Assembly (NCBI RefSeq): GCF_001314225.1
Contig: NZ_CP012697.1
Span: 3,720,001 to 3,784,000 of the forward strand
Origin: Microbacterium sp. No. 7
GTDB lineage: Bacteria; Actinomycetota; Actinomycetes; Actinomycetales; Microbacteriaceae
Direction of reading: 5' to 3'
Length of the DNA: 64,000 nt
Both the position numbers and the translations under genes were made by a program. Under the pieces are notes generated by a model, which was not told where the DNA came from, did not search any database, and saw nothing but the letters and a program-made list of their open reading frames with translations. The stretch's first letter is position 1. Each line of letters begins with the position of its first letter. Positions 41,986 to 50,865 of the stretch are shown here, in pieces.

Positions 41986-42737
41986 CGACCCTCGACATCC
42001 GCCTCAGCCCTCCGGTCAACCTGCGCGACCTGGGCGGCACGCCCGTCGCCGGCACGGTCGTGCGCCCCGGCGTCGCGATCCGCACCGACGACCTGTCGAT
42101 CGTCACGCCCGAGTACGCCGACGCGCTCGTCGCCGATGGGCTCACCGCCGTCATCGACCTGCGCAGCCCGCAGGAGGCGGGCATCACGGGCCGCGGCCCG
42201 CTGGGCGCGCACGCCGTCTCGTACCACCACCTTCCGCTCATGTCGAACGTCGGCGAGGGCATGGACCGCGAGCGGCCCGTGCTCGACCACGCCGCGATGG
42301 GCGAGATGTACGTCGGGATGGTGGAGAACGCCGCCCCGCAGCTCGTCACCGCGCTCAGCGTGATCGCGCACACGCCGGGCACGGCCGCGTTCCACTGCGC
42401 GGCGGGGCGCGACCGCACGGGCGTGCTGGCCGCGATGCTGCTGCTCGTGCTCGGCGCCTCCGACGAGACGATCGTCGAGGACTACGCCCGCACGGGCCCC
42501 CACATGCCCGCGATCGTCGAGCGCACCCGCACGGTGATGCAGCCCCTGCTCCTCAGCCTGGGCTTCGACCTCGAGAAGCAGGGCACGGTCGACTTCGGGG
42601 AGGGATCGATGGACGTCTCGATGCACATCCTGCTGAGCCGTCTGCGCGATCGCCACGCCGACCCGCTCGCGCCGCTGCGCCGCGCCGGGCTGTCCGACGA
42701 CACGACCGCGCTGCTGCGCCGCCGCGCGCTCGTCTGA
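41982..42737 (+). CDS. Tyrosine-phosphatase-like enzyme coupled to the phn transporter
   Basis: A 251-aa protein with NLRDLGG (13-19), IDLRSPQEA, and the Cys-based phosphatase loop HCAAGRDRTG (C about 138) as in PtpB/Y-phosphatase-3-type enzymes. C-x5-R is intact. It is translationally coupled (ATGA) to phnE, so it probably acts on the imported compound or on a phosphoester; inositol phosphates, phosphosugars and phosphotyrosine are all used by this family. The coupling is direct; the role is inferred. Confidence 0.82.
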   Translation: MTTLDIRLSPPVNLRDLGGTPVAGTVVRPGVAIRTDDLSIVTPEYADALVADGLTAVIDLRSPQEAGITGRGPLGAHAVSYHHLPLMSNVGEGMDRERPVLDHAAMGEMYVGMVENAAPQLVTALSVIAHTPGTAAFHCAAGRDRTGVLAAMLLLVLGASDETIVEDYARTGPHMPAIVERTRTVMQPLLLSLGFDLEKQGTVDFGEGSMDVSMHILLSRLRDRHADPLAPLRRAGLSDDTTALLRRRALV

Positions 42738-42739
42738 GC

Positions 42740-43489
42740 GTGACCGACGCAGCCGCCCAGGCCGGGCCCGCCGGATCGAGCGGGCCCGGCCGTCCGCGCG
42801 ACGAGCGGATCGACCGCGCGATCGTCGAGGCCGCGCTCGAGCTGATCGACGCGGGAACGCCCGTGACGCTCAGCCGCCTCGTCGCCACGAGCGGCGTGAG
42901 CCGCGCGGCGCTGTACCGCCGCTGGCCGTCGCTCACGACCCTCGTCGCCGACGCCCTCAACGTCGGGCGCGAGACGCCCGGCGACGTCCCCGACGACGCG
43001 GACCTGGGCGCGTTCGTGCTCGCATCGTGGTTCGACGGCGAGAGCGCGGGGGTCACGCGCTTCCCCGAGCACCGGTTCCGGCACCGCATCCGCCTCGCGA
43101 TGTCCGACCGCGACCTGCAGCGGGCGTACTGGGAGTCGCACGTGCGGCCGCGGCGCGAGCCGCTGGAACGCGCGCTGCGCGAGCGCGTGCGGCGCGGCGA
43201 GCTGCGCGCCGACCTCGACGTCGAGAGCGCCTTCGACCTCATCGTCGGCGTCTTCTACTACCAGCTGATCGTGCGCGGCGAGGAGGCCGGCAGCCCGGTG
43301 ACCGAGGCGCGCGTGCGCGCGGCGTTCGACGTCGTGTGGAACGGCATGCGGGCGCCGTCCCCGCCGGATCAGCCCTCGCCGGCCGAGCCCTCACCGGCGC
43401 CGTCCCGTGCGGCGATGACGTCCTCGAGCATCCGGAGCCGTCCCTCCGACTCGGACCCGGGCTCGACCGACCACAGCACGAGCTGCTGA
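42740..43489 (+). CDS. TetR-family regulator
   Basis: A 249-aa protein from GTG 42740, 2 bp after the phosphatase. N-terminal HTH with VTLSRLVATSGVSRAALYRR (about 35-55) and a helical ligand domain to about residue 205. The last 40 residues (Ser/Pro-rich) run antisense through the 3' end of the convergent XRE gene, overlapping by 121 bp, and have no regulator-like character. It probably controls the phn-phosphatase operon. Confidence 0.85.
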   Translation: MTDAAAQAGPAGSSGPGRPRDERIDRAIVEAALELIDAGTPVTLSRLVATSGVSRAALYRRWPSLTTLVADALNVGRETPGDVPDDADLGAFVLASWFDGESAGVTRFPEHRFRHRIRLAMSDRDLQRAYWESHVRPRREPLERALRERVRRGELRADLDVESAFDLIVGVFYYQLIVRGEEAGSPVTEARVRAAFDVVWNGMRAPSPPDQPSPAEPSPAPSRAAMTSSSIRSRPSDSDPGSTDHSTSC

Positions 43490-44262
43490 TCGGGCACGCC
43501 CACCTGGATGAACGTGTCCCAGTCGAGCCGGATGTCGCCCGCGACGGGATGGCGCACCGTCTTGGTGCCGAAGTTCTGCTGGGCCACGCGCCGCTCGGCC
43601 CACCACGTGCGGAACTCGGGCGAGGTCAGCGAGAGCTCGCCGACGATCCGCACGAGCTCGGGGTTGCGCGGATCGGCGGCGGCCGCCATGCGCAGCACCG
43701 CGACGCAGGTGCGGGCCACGTCGGCCCACTCGGGGTAGCGGGCCCGCATCCGCTCGTCGGTGAAGGTCAGGAGGATGTAGTTGCGCTGCTCGACGGGCAC
43801 CTCGTCGAAGTCGATGAGCAGCTCCGCGGCCAGGGGGTTCCACGCGACGATGTCGAGGTACGTGCCGAAGACGAGCGCCGGCACCCGGTCGAACCGGTCG
43901 AGCAGGCGCGCGATCTGCGGGCGCACGCGGGCCTTTCCCGGTGATGCCTTGGCGGCGAGCTGCTCCTCCCTCCCGGGATAGGAGAGCAGGCGGCGCACGT
44001 AGGCGATCTGTCCGTCGTCGAGCCGCAGCACCTCGATGAGCGCGTCGACGACGGGCGGCGAGGGCGCCAGGCGCCCCTGCTCGATGCGCGCGTAGTAGTC
44101 GGGGCTGATGGCCGCCAGCCGGGCGACCTCCTCGCGGCGGAGCCCGCGAACGCGGCGGCGTGCGGTGTCGGCGTCGGCGATGCCGACCTCCTCGGGCCGC
44201 AGCTCCTCACGCCGCGCGCGCAGGAACCCGCCGACCTCGCCCAGCTCCGTGCTCGTCGGCAT
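43369..44262 (-). CDS. XRE-family regulator with MmyB-type ligand domain
   Basis: A 297-aa protein: N-terminal XRE HTH (about 38-80; EEVARLAAISPDYYARIEQG), then the MmyB/MltR-like ligand-binding domain (DIVAWNPLAAELL near 138, NFGTKTVRHPVAGDIRLDWD near 245). Members often control a neighbouring dehydrogenase or hydrolase. It is divergent from an alpha/beta hydrolase, with the dyad CCTAGGA-N7-TCCTAGG between them. Confidence 0.88.
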   Translation of the reverse strand: MPTSTELGEVGGFLRARREELRPEEVGIADADTARRRVRGLRREEVARLAAISPDYYARIEQGRLAPSPPVVDALIEVLRLDDGQIAYVRRLLSYPGREEQLAAKASPGKARVRPQIARLLDRFDRVPALVFGTYLDIVAWNPLAAELLIDFDEVPVEQRNYILLTFTDERMRARYPEWADVARTCVAVLRMAAAADPRNPELVRIVGELSLTSPEFRTWWAERRVAQQNFGTKTVRHPVAGDIRLDWDTFIQVGVPDQQLVLWSVEPGSESEGRLRMLEDVIAARDGAGEGSAGEG

Positions 44263-44282
44263 GGCGCCCCTCCCATCCCTTG

Positions 44283-44303
44283 CCTAGGAGAGTTTTTCCT
44301 AGG
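44283..44303. promoter_or_regulatory. Perfect 7-N7-7 dyad between XRE gene and hydrolase
   Basis: CCTAGGA-N7-TCCTAGG lies 20 bp from the XRE start and just before TTGAAT, a -35-like word for the hydrolase. It is the obvious site for the XRE protein. Confidence 0.7.
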
Positions 44304-44397
44304 TTGAATCCCTCACATTGTGCCCCTCTTCATCCTGGCAGAGAGTGGATGTCAACGATCTACCGATCATCGATTGAGAGAGGATGCGAGCACAACC

Positions 44398-45354
44398 GTG
44401 AGCGCAGTCACCGCCACCGACATCACCGTCGAGCACATCACCTTCCGCAACGCGGACATGCTGTGGGACATCGCCGCAGACATCTACCTTCCCGCCGGCT
44501 TCGACGCCGCAGGGTCCTACCCCGCCGTCGTCACGGCGCACCCGATCGGCTCCTGCAAGGAGCAGACGGCGGGCAACATCTACGCCACGCGCCTCGCCGA
44601 GGAGGGCTACGTCGCGATCGCCTTCGACGCCAGCTTCCAGGGCGCGAGCGGCGGCACGCCCCGCCGCATCGAGGACCCGGGCCAGCGCGTCGAGGACTTC
44701 CGCCGCGTCGTCGACCACCTCGTCACGCTGCCCTACGTCGACGCCGACCGCATCGGCGTGCTCGGCGTCTGCGGCGGTGGCGGCTACACCGTCAACGCCG
44801 CCCTCACCGAGAAGCGCTTCAAGGCCGTCGTGTCGGTCACGGGCGTCAACTACGGCCGCCTGTCGCGCGACAACGCCGCTCTCGCGGGCGGCCCGCTCGC
44901 CCTGCTCGGCACGATCGCGCAGCAGCGCTCCGCCGAGTCGAAGGGCGCCGACGCCGCGATCAGCGCCTCGCTGCCGCCGTCGGCCGAGGTCGCCCAGCAG
45001 ATCGGCGACGTCGACGTCATCGAGGCGTTCGACTACTACTGCACGCCGCGCGCGCAGCACCCCGAGGGCACCGCGACGTTCGACGTCGCGCACGGCGCGG
45101 CGACGCTCGGCTGGGACGCCTACCACCTCGCCGACGTGCTGCTCGACCAGCCGACGCTCGCGATCGTCGGCGACAAGCAGGGCGCCTTCGGCGCCTACCG
45201 CGACGGGCACGACCTCGTCGCACGCGCGGGACGCGACAACGTCCGGCTCGTCGTGCTCGAGGACGTGTCGCACTACGACCTGTACGACCAGCCGAAGGGC
45301 GCCGGCAAGGCGCTCGACGAGCACATCGTGCCGTTCTTCGCGACCAACCTCTGA
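44398..45354 (+). CDS. Alpha/beta hydrolase (dienelactone-hydrolase-like)
   Basis: A 318-aa alpha/beta hydrolase from GTG 44398. Oxyanion/early strand part VVTAHPIGSCKEQTAGNIYA, nucleophile elbow GVLGVCGGGGY (Cys instead of Ser, about 126, as in dienelactone hydrolases), Asp in TLAIVGDKQGAF region and His near the end (DVSHYDLYDQP). AGAGGA lies 14 nt upstream, a bit far. It is divergent from the XRE regulator and ends at a strong terminator. Confidence 0.82.
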   Translation: MSAVTATDITVEHITFRNADMLWDIAADIYLPAGFDAAGSYPAVVTAHPIGSCKEQTAGNIYATRLAEEGYVAIAFDASFQGASGGTPRRIEDPGQRVEDFRRVVDHLVTLPYVDADRIGVLGVCGGGGYTVNAALTEKRFKAVVSVTGVNYGRLSRDNAALAGGPLALLGTIAQQRSAESKGADAAISASLPPSAEVAQQIGDVDVIEAFDYYCTPRAQHPEGTATFDVAHGAATLGWDAYHLADVLLDQPTLAIVGDKQGAFGAYRDGHDLVARAGRDNVRLVVLEDVSHYDLYDQPKGAGKALDEHIVPFFATNL

Positions 45355-45387
45355 GCCTGCGCCACGACGCGCAGAGCCGGAACGCGA

Positions 45388-45420
45388 CGGAGGGTCGGGG
45401 ACACCATCCCCGACCCTCCG
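45388..45420 (+). terminator. Intrinsic terminator after the hydrolase
   Basis: CGGAGGGTCGGGGA pairs perfectly with TCCCCGACCCTCCG around a 5-nt loop, followed by TCTTCTCGTTCT. It may also serve the convergent sulfurtransferase. Confidence 0.85.
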
Positions 45421-45455
45421 TCTTCTCGTTCTCGCGTGGTGCCCGCCCTCGCCGG

Positions 45456-46283
45456 TCAGGGCGTCGGGCCGGTCGCGGCCGGCCGGCCGGGGGTGTTCGC
45501 CCACTGGCTCCACGACCCCGGGTACAGCGCCGCGTCGACGCCGGCGATCCTCAGCGCGACCGTGGCGTGGGCCGCGGTGAGGCCCGACCCGCAGTACACG
45601 CCGACGGGCGTGTCCACGGCGATGCCGAGGCTCGCGAACCGCTCGCGCAGCGCGTCGGCGTCGAGGAAGCGGCCCTCGGCATCCGTGTTCTCCGGTCCCG
45701 GAGCGTTGCGCGCACCGGGGATGTGCCCGGCGACCGGGTCGAGCGGCTCGCTCTCTCCGCGGTAGCGCTCGGGCGCCCGCACGTCGAGCAGCACGCCGCG
45801 CTCGGGGAACGCGGCCGCCTCGTCGATGTCGAGTCGTGCGAGCGCCCCGCTCGACAGGATCACGTCACCGGGCTCGGGCGTGACGTCGCCCGGCTCGAGG
45901 GGCAGGCCGGCGGCGCGCCACGCGCGCAGCCCGCCGTCGAGGATGCGCACGTCGGCGACGCCCGCGTCGGTGAGCAGCCACCATGCCCGCGCGGCGGCGA
46001 TCGACCGCCAGTCGTCGTAGACGACGACGGTGTCGCCCGTGCGCAGGCCCCAGCGGCGGGCCGCGGCCTGCAGGCTCTCGGTGTCGGGGAGCGGATGCCG
46101 GCCCTCGGCGGGCTCGCCGTGCCGTGACAGCTCGTCGTCGAGGCTCACGTACACGGCCGTCGGCACGTGCCCTTCGAGGTAGGGCGCGCGCCCGTCGGGC
46201 GCGTCGAGGCGGTAGCGCACGTCGAGCACGCGCACGGTGCCGATCAGGGGTTCGAGCTCGGCCGGGGTGATGAGAACGCTCAT
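45456..46283 (-). CDS. sseA: Thiosulfate/3-mercaptopyruvate sulfurtransferase (two rhodanese domains)
   Basis: A 275-aa tandem rhodanese. The N-terminal domain is inactive-type (DDWRSIAAARAWWLL); the C-terminal domain has the active loop CGSGLTAAH (C about 232), the motif usual for this family. ATG 46283 follows TAGGGT by 7 nt (leaderless). It transfers sulfane sulfur to cyanide or thiols. Complete length for the family. Confidence 0.9.
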   Translation of the reverse strand: MSVLITPAELEPLIGTVRVLDVRYRLDAPDGRAPYLEGHVPTAVYVSLDDELSRHGEPAEGRHPLPDTESLQAAARRWGLRTGDTVVVYDDWRSIAAARAWWLLTDAGVADVRILDGGLRAWRAAGLPLEPGDVTPEPGDVILSSGALARLDIDEAAAFPERGVLLDVRAPERYRGESEPLDPVAGHIPGARNAPGPENTDAEGRFLDADALRERFASLGIAVDTPVGVYCGSGLTAAHATVALRIAGVDAALYPGSWSQWANTPGRPAATGPTP

Positions 46284-46347
46284 GCCTTCGACCCTACTCA
46301 CGCCGAGGCGGCTCAGGGCGTGCGCGGGGCCCGCCGCGCACCGTCTG

Positions 46348-46938
46348 TCACGCCGTCGGCGCGGCGCCGCGCACGGGGCGGCCGCGCCTGGGCCGCTCGG
46401 CCGCGATCCCGAGCGTCAGGCCGGGTGCGGCGGCGAGGCGCTGCTCGACGCGATCGAGCCAGCGCAGCTCGGCCTCCGCGACGCTGCGCTGCCAGTCGAC
46501 CACGAGAGCGCGGGCCAGCTCCTCGGCCGTGCCGGGCTCCGCCGAGGCGTCGTCGCGCAGGCCCTGCAGCCGCGCGAGCGTCGCGTTCCGCTGCGTCTCG
46601 AGCGCCGTGCCCACGTCGGCCCCCGGGAGCGTCGCGGCGACGGCGAGCTTGATCGCGAGCTCGTCGCGCGTGCCCGGGGCGCGCGAGACCGGGGCGTCGA
46701 GCCAGGCACGGGCCTCGGCGGAGCCGGCGTCCGTGATGCGCCAGTACACGTGGCCCTGCGGGTCGGTGTCGCCCTTCTCGACGAGGCCGTCGCGCTCGAG
46801 GCGTTCGAGGGTGTTGTAGATCTGGCCGACGTTGAGCGGCCAGGTCGACCCCGTGCGGCGGTCGAACTCGGTGCGCAGCTGGTACCCGTAGCACGGCCCC
46901 TGGTCGAGGATCGCGAGCAGGCTCTGCCGCACCGACAT
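46348..46938 (-). CDS. PadR-family transcriptional regulator
   Basis: A 196-aa PadR protein: winged helix with GYQLRTEFDRRTGSTWPLNV, then QIYNTLERLERDGLVE (about 18-55) and HVYWRITDAG, then a helical C-terminal dimer domain (about 95-180). ATG 46938 follows GGAGG. A 26-bp palindrome ATGCCG...CGGCAT lies 30 bp upstream, so it probably represses itself. No exporter or decarboxylase gene accompanies it. Confidence 0.9.
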   Translation of the reverse strand: MSVRQSLLAILDQGPCYGYQLRTEFDRRTGSTWPLNVGQIYNTLERLERDGLVEKGDTDPQGHVYWRITDAGSAEARAWLDAPVSRAPGTRDELAIKLAVAATLPGADVGTALETQRNATLARLQGLRDDASAEPGTAEELARALVVDWQRSVAEAELRWLDRVEQRLAAAPGLTLGIAAERPRRGRPVRGAAPTA

Positions 46939-46967
46939 CCGCACTCCTCCGCCGCACCCGCCAGAAC

Positions 46968-46993
46968 ATGCCGAGTATATACATACCCGGCAT
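46968..46993. promoter_or_regulatory. PadR operator palindrome
   Basis: ATGCCGAGTATATACATACC then CGGCAT: nearly symmetric about TATA (GTAT/ATAC arms, ATGCCG/CGGCAT ends). It overlaps the expected promoter. Confidence 0.65.
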
Positions 46994-47027
46994 CCCCACC
47001 CAGCCCTCCCCCGCAGTGCACTCCCCG

Positions 47028-47153
47028 CGAGATGGTGGGTTTCTCGCCGACGCGGTGCCCACCGTCTCGGCGAGAAACCCACCGTCTCGGCGACGAACCC
47101 ACCGTCTCGGCGAGAAACCCACCGTCTCGGCGACGAACCCACCGTGTCGCGGG
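47028..47153. repeat. 20-bp tandem array with an inverted first copy
   Basis: Four and a half direct units of CCCACCGTCTCGGCGAGAAA or CCCACCGTCTCGGCGACGAA (47058-47137, then a partial) alternate strictly. An inverted copy (GGTGGGTTTCTCGCCGA) lies at 47034-47050, so the ends can pair. It stands between the PadR start and the Gfo/Idh stop. Confidence 0.88.
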
Positions 47154-47211
47154 AGCAGGAGAGGCGGGACGGGGCGGAAGCGGGAGGGCGCAGGGCTCGG
47201 GGGCGCAGGGG

Positions 47212-48195
47212 TCAGCGGAGGGCGGCGAGCCAGGCGTCGAGGAGGCGGGCGGTGGCGCGGGTCTCGGCCCAGGGCATCTCGGAGGCCTCGGTGCGGCCCT
47301 CCCGGAGCGCGAGGATCACGGCGTCGCTCTCGGCGGCCATGGGGTCGACGACGTCGGCGCGCAGCGGCTCGGCCGTGCCGCCGACGCGGTGCAGCGTCGC
47401 CCCGTCGGTGCTCGCGGCACGACTGCCCCAGACGTTCGGGATCTCCAGGCTCCCGCGCGTGCCGGCGATCGTGACGCTGCGCGGCAGCGCCTCGACGAAC
47501 GAGCACGCGACGCGCACGGCCGCGCCGCCGAAGGTCACGGTCGCCTCCGCGTGCACGTCGACGCCCGTGTCGCCGACGATCCCCGTCGCATCCGTCAGCG
47601 CCAGGTCGTCGAGCGCGCCCGACCACGCGGCGAGGCCGACCGCGAGCGACACGGGATAGCAGCCCATGTCGAGGATCGCGCCGCCGGCCGTGGCCGGGTC
47701 GGTCAGCCGCGCCAGCCCGTTCTCGACGCGCGAGCCGAGCGTCGCGGTCGCCCCCGTGAGCGCGCCCAGCTCCCCCGATGCGACGAGCCCGCGCACGAGC
47801 GCGGGGAACGGGCCGAACCGGTACTTGAACGCCTCCACGAACGGCAGGCCGCGCTCGCGCGCCCGCTCCAGCACGCGCTCGGTCTCGGCCGCCGTCACGC
47901 CGGCGGGCTTCTCGCAGAGCACGGCCTTGCCGGCGTCGAGCGCGGCGAGCGCGAGGTCGGCGTGCGTCGTGTGCACGGTGCCGATGTAGACGGCGTCCAC
48001 GTCGTCGCGCGCGATCACCTCGTCGTACGTGCCCGTGACCCGGGCACCGTGCTCGTCGGCGAACGCCCGCGCGCGCACCGCGTCACGGCTGCCCACCGCG
48101 TGCAGCCCGCCGAGCCGCGCGTTCCGCAGCGAGCGCGCGAAGAACCCGCTGATCTCCCCCGGTCCGAGGACCGCCCACCGCGCCCGTTCGTCCAT
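47212..48195 (-). CDS. Gfo/Idh/MocA-family oxidoreductase
   Basis: A 327-aa NAD(P)-binding oxidoreductase: Rossmann start (WAVLGPGEISGFFARSL), DDVDAVYIGTVHTTHADLAL, the EKPAG motif (about 94-98, catalytic Lys), and a C-terminal beta-sheet domain. ATG 48195 has TAGCGT 7 nt upstream (leaderless). Substrate likely a sugar or trans-dihydrodiol; not determinable. Confidence 0.87.
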   Translation of the reverse strand: MDERARWAVLGPGEISGFFARSLRNARLGGLHAVGSRDAVRARAFADEHGARVTGTYDEVIARDDVDAVYIGTVHTTHADLALAALDAGKAVLCEKPAGVTAAETERVLERARERGLPFVEAFKYRFGPFPALVRGLVASGELGALTGATATLGSRVENGLARLTDPATAGGAILDMGCYPVSLAVGLAAWSGALDDLALTDATGIVGDTGVDVHAEATVTFGGAAVRVACSFVEALPRSVTIAGTRGSLEIPNVWGSRAASTDGATLHRVGGTAEPLRADVVDPMAAESDAVILALREGRTEASEMPWAETRATARLLDAWLAALR

Positions 48196-48245
48196 GCGGC
48201 CCACGCTACCGCGCGGGCGCCGGATGCGGCACAGGATGCCGGATG

Positions 48246-49544
48246 CTACGCCGCCAGCGCCTGCGCGATGTCGGCGATGATGTCGTCCGGGTCCTCGAGG
48301 CCGATCGACAGGCGGATCGTCGTGGGCGAGATGCCGCCCTCGGCGAGCTGCTGCTCGGTGAGGTGCGAGTGCGTCATGGATGCCGGGTGCGCGACGAGCG
48401 AGCGGGCGTCGCCGATGTTGGCGACGAGCTTGACGAGCCGCAGCGCGTCGACGAAGCGGTGCACGCGCGCGCGGTCGGCCGCGGCGTCGCCCGTGCCGGC
48501 GATGTCGAACGAGAACACGGCCGGCACGCCGCGGGGCAGGTAGGTCGCGACGGCGCCGTGCCAGGGGTTCCCCTCGAGCCCGGGGTGGTGCACGCGCGAG
48601 ACGGCGTCGTGCCCGTCGAGGAAGCGCGCGACGGCGAGCGCCGTGGCGCTGTGCCGCTGGATGCGCAGGTCGAGGGTCTCCAGGCCCTGCAGCAGCTGGA
48701 ACGCGTTGAACGGCGAGAGCGACGGCCCCAGGTCGTGCACGTACTTGGTCTTGATGAGCACGGCGAGCGCCTGGCCCTGCGGGCCGAACCGCTCCCACAG
48801 CACGACGTCCTTGATGCGCGCGTAGGGCGCCGTGAACTGCGGCCAGCGCTCGGGCTCGGCGCCGAAGTCGAACGAGCCGATGTCGACGACGACGCCGCCC
48901 ATCGACGTGCCGTGCCCGCCGAGGTACTTGGTCGCCGAGTGCACGATGATGTCGGCGCCGAAGTCGCCCGGTCGCTGCAGGTACGGCGTGGCGACGGTGT
49001 TGTCGATGACGAGCGGCACGCCGGCCGCGTGCGCGATGTCGGCGATCGCGCGCACGTCGAGCACCTGCGCCGTGGGGTTGGTGACCGACTCGGCGAACAG
49101 CGCGCGCGTCGTGGGGCGCACGGCGTCGCGCCACGCGTCGAGGTCGTCCTGGTCGACGAACGTGACGTCGATGCCCCAGTCGGCGAACGTCTCCTGGAAC
49201 AGGTCGACGGTGCCGCCGTAGAGCTGGTTGGCGGCGACGACGTGCTCGCCCTGCTTCGCGAGCGCGAGCAGCGCCACCGCGACCGCGGCCTGACCCGACG
49301 CGACCGCCGCGGCGGCGGTGCCGCCCTCGAGCGCGGCGACCCGCTCCTCGAAGATCAGCTGCGTCGGGCTCGCGTTGCGGCTGTAGAGGTTGCCCGACTT
49401 GCGCAGCGCGAAGAGGTCGGCGGCGTCCTGCAGCGAGGCGAACTCGTACGCGGTGGTCTGGTAGATGGGGGGCGCCACCGCGTTCTGCGGCGTACCGGGC
49501 ACGTAGCCTCGGTGCAGCTGGGTCGAGGCGAATCCGTCGGTCAT
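48246..49544 (-). CDS. metY: O-acetylhomoserine sulfhydrylase (PLP)
   Basis: A 432-aa Cys/Met-metabolism PLP enzyme: N-terminal [47 protein letters not shown], and PLP Lys in [16 protein letters not shown] (about 208). The length and the [15 protein letters not shown] start are typical for MetY. It makes homocysteine from O-acetylhomoserine and sulfide. Start ATG 49544; the promoter is shared with the divergent flavin reductase 127 bp away. Confidence 0.92.
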   Translation of the reverse strand: MTDGFASTQLHRGYVPGTPQNAVAPPIYQTTAYEFASLQDAADLFALRKSGNLYSRNASPTQLIFEERVAALEGGTAAAAVASGQAAVAVALLALAKQGEHVVAANQLYGGTVDLFQETFADWGIDVTFVDQDDLDAWRDAVRPTTRALFAESVTNPTAQVLDVRAIADIAHAAGVPLVIDNTVATPYLQRPGDFGADIIVHSATKYLGGHGTSMGGVVVDIGSFDFGAEPERWPQFTAPYARIKDVVLWERFGPQGQALAVLIKTKYVHDLGPSLSPFNAFQLLQGLETLDLRIQRHSATALAVARFLDGHDAVSRVHHPGLEGNPWHGAVATYLPRGVPAVFSFDIAGTGDAAADRARVHRFVDALRLVKLVANIGDARSLVAHPASMTHSHLTEQQLAEGGISPTTIRLSIGLEDPDDIIADIAQALAA

Positions 49545-49671
49545 GACGTCACGGTCCAGGTACGACAACACATGCCGTCCATCATCCCGGCTGACGGCGA
49601 CCGCGCCCGAGTCGTGTGTCGAACTGTTGCGAGCGGGCTCGCCCCCGTCGGCAGAGGGTACCCTAAGAGGC

Positions 49672-50241
49672 ATGCCTGCCTCTTCGTCCGCTGCCGGCGA
49701 CGCCCCGCGTCAGCTGGGCGACGCGGTCTCCGCCGACGAGTTCAAGCGCGTGTTCCGGGGACACCCCGGAGGCGTCGCGGTCATCACCGCCGACGCCGGC
49801 GACGGTCCCGTCGCCCTCACCGCGACGTCGGTCTCGTCGGTGAGCGCCGAGCCGCCGCTGCTGATCTTCTCGGTCACGTCGTCCTCGTCCGCGGCATCCG
49901 TCCTCGCCCGCGCCGAGACCTTCGTCGTGCACCTGCTCGACGCCCACGACCTCGAGCTGGCCGAGCTCGCCGCCACGCACGGCGTCGACCGGTTCGCCGA
50001 CACCGACCGCTGGGCGCGCCTCGTCACGGGCGAGCCCGTCTACCGCGGCACGCGCGCGTGGGTGCGCTGCGCCGTGATCGGACGCATGGATGCCGGCGGC
50101 TCGACGATCATCGCCGGCCACGCCCTGCAGGCGCAGATCAACCGCGAGGTCGGCGAGGGAGAGCACGGCGACGCGCTCATCTACCACAACCGCACGTGGC
50201 ACCGCCTCGGCGACGCGACGCGCATCGACGCCTGGCGCTGA
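49672..50241 (+). CDS. Flavin reductase domain protein (HpaC/DIM6 family)
   Basis: A 189-aa FMN-binding protein: GVAVITADAGDGPVALTATS (about 35-54), PPLLIFSV, then FVVHLLDAHDLELAELAA and GRMDAGGSTIIAGHAL with the conserved His. TACCCT lies 7 nt before ATG 49672 (leaderless). It supplies reduced flavin to a monooxygenase or works alone. Ends at a strong terminator. Confidence 0.87.
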   Translation: MPASSSAAGDAPRQLGDAVSADEFKRVFRGHPGGVAVITADAGDGPVALTATSVSSVSAEPPLLIFSVTSSSSAASVLARAETFVVHLLDAHDLELAELAATHGVDRFADTDRWARLVTGEPVYRGTRAWVRCAVIGRMDAGGSTIIAGHALQAQINREVGEGEHGDALIYHNRTWHRLGDATRIDAWR

Positions 50242-50251
50242 ACCCGACGAC

Positions 50252-50286
50252 GACGCGCCCCGCCCGGGACACGGGCGGGGCGCGTC
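50252..50286. terminator. Strong hairpin between flavin reductase and SnoaL-like gene
   Basis: GACGCGCCCCGCCCG pairs perfectly (15 bp) with its complement at 50272-50286, loop 5 nt. No long U-run follows. Confidence 0.75.
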
Positions 50287-50313
50287 TCGCGCTCAGGCGA
50301 GGCCGGGCTGCGG

Positions 50314-50727
50314 TCAGGCGAGGCCGAGCTGCGAGAGGAACAGCTGGTTGTCGTAGTAGACGCGGTGCTCGACGACCTTGCCGTCGCGCAGCACGAAGGT
50401 GTCGATCATCGGGAAGGTGACGGCGCGACCGGTCGGCGGGACCTCTCCCTCCGCGCTCGCGAGCGGACCGTCGTGCGTGCCCGTGAAGGTCTGCTCGACG
50501 GCGACGCCGTTCTCGTCGGCGTAGACGTGACGGGGCGTGAGCTTGATGTCCGGGAACGCCGTGGTGAACGCGGCGAGCACCCCGAGCAGCGTCTCGATGC
50601 CCGCGAACGACATGCCGGGCAGCTCGACCGCCACATCGTCGGCGAAGATGCTCGAGAAGAGCGCGTTGTCGCGCTCGTGCAGGCCGCGGTTGTGGCGCTC
50701 GACGATCTCGTCAGCGGTGAAGGCCAT
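50314..50727 (-). CDS. SnoaL/NTF2-like ester-cyclase-type protein
   Basis: A 137-aa cone-shaped NTF2-like fold: VERHNRGLHERDNALFSSIF, then FAGIETLLGVLAAFTTAFPDI, and FPMIDTFVLRDGKVVEHRVYYD. It resembles SnoaL-like polyketide cyclase/ester cyclase proteins; a general enzyme or binding role. The last 20 bp and stop are duplicated just beyond the gene (TCAGGCGAGGCCGRGCTGCG twice, 50293-50333). AGGAGA precedes the ATG. Confidence 0.8.
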   Translation of the reverse strand: MAFTADEIVERHNRGLHERDNALFSSIFADDVAVELPGMSFAGIETLLGVLAAFTTAFPDIKLTPRHVYADENGVAVEQTFTGTHDGPLASAEGEVPPTGRAVTFPMIDTFVLRDGKVVEHRVYYDNQLFLSQLGLA

Positions 50728-50865
50728 GGTTTCTCCTTTGAATTGATGACCGAGTGCGGCGACCCGGTGCGCCTTCGCACCTGCCGCTGAAAACCGAGCA
50801 TACCCGAGATATTCCAGGCGGCGCGAGAGGGATCCAGCGGCGGGGAGGATTCCGCGGAGGGGAGC

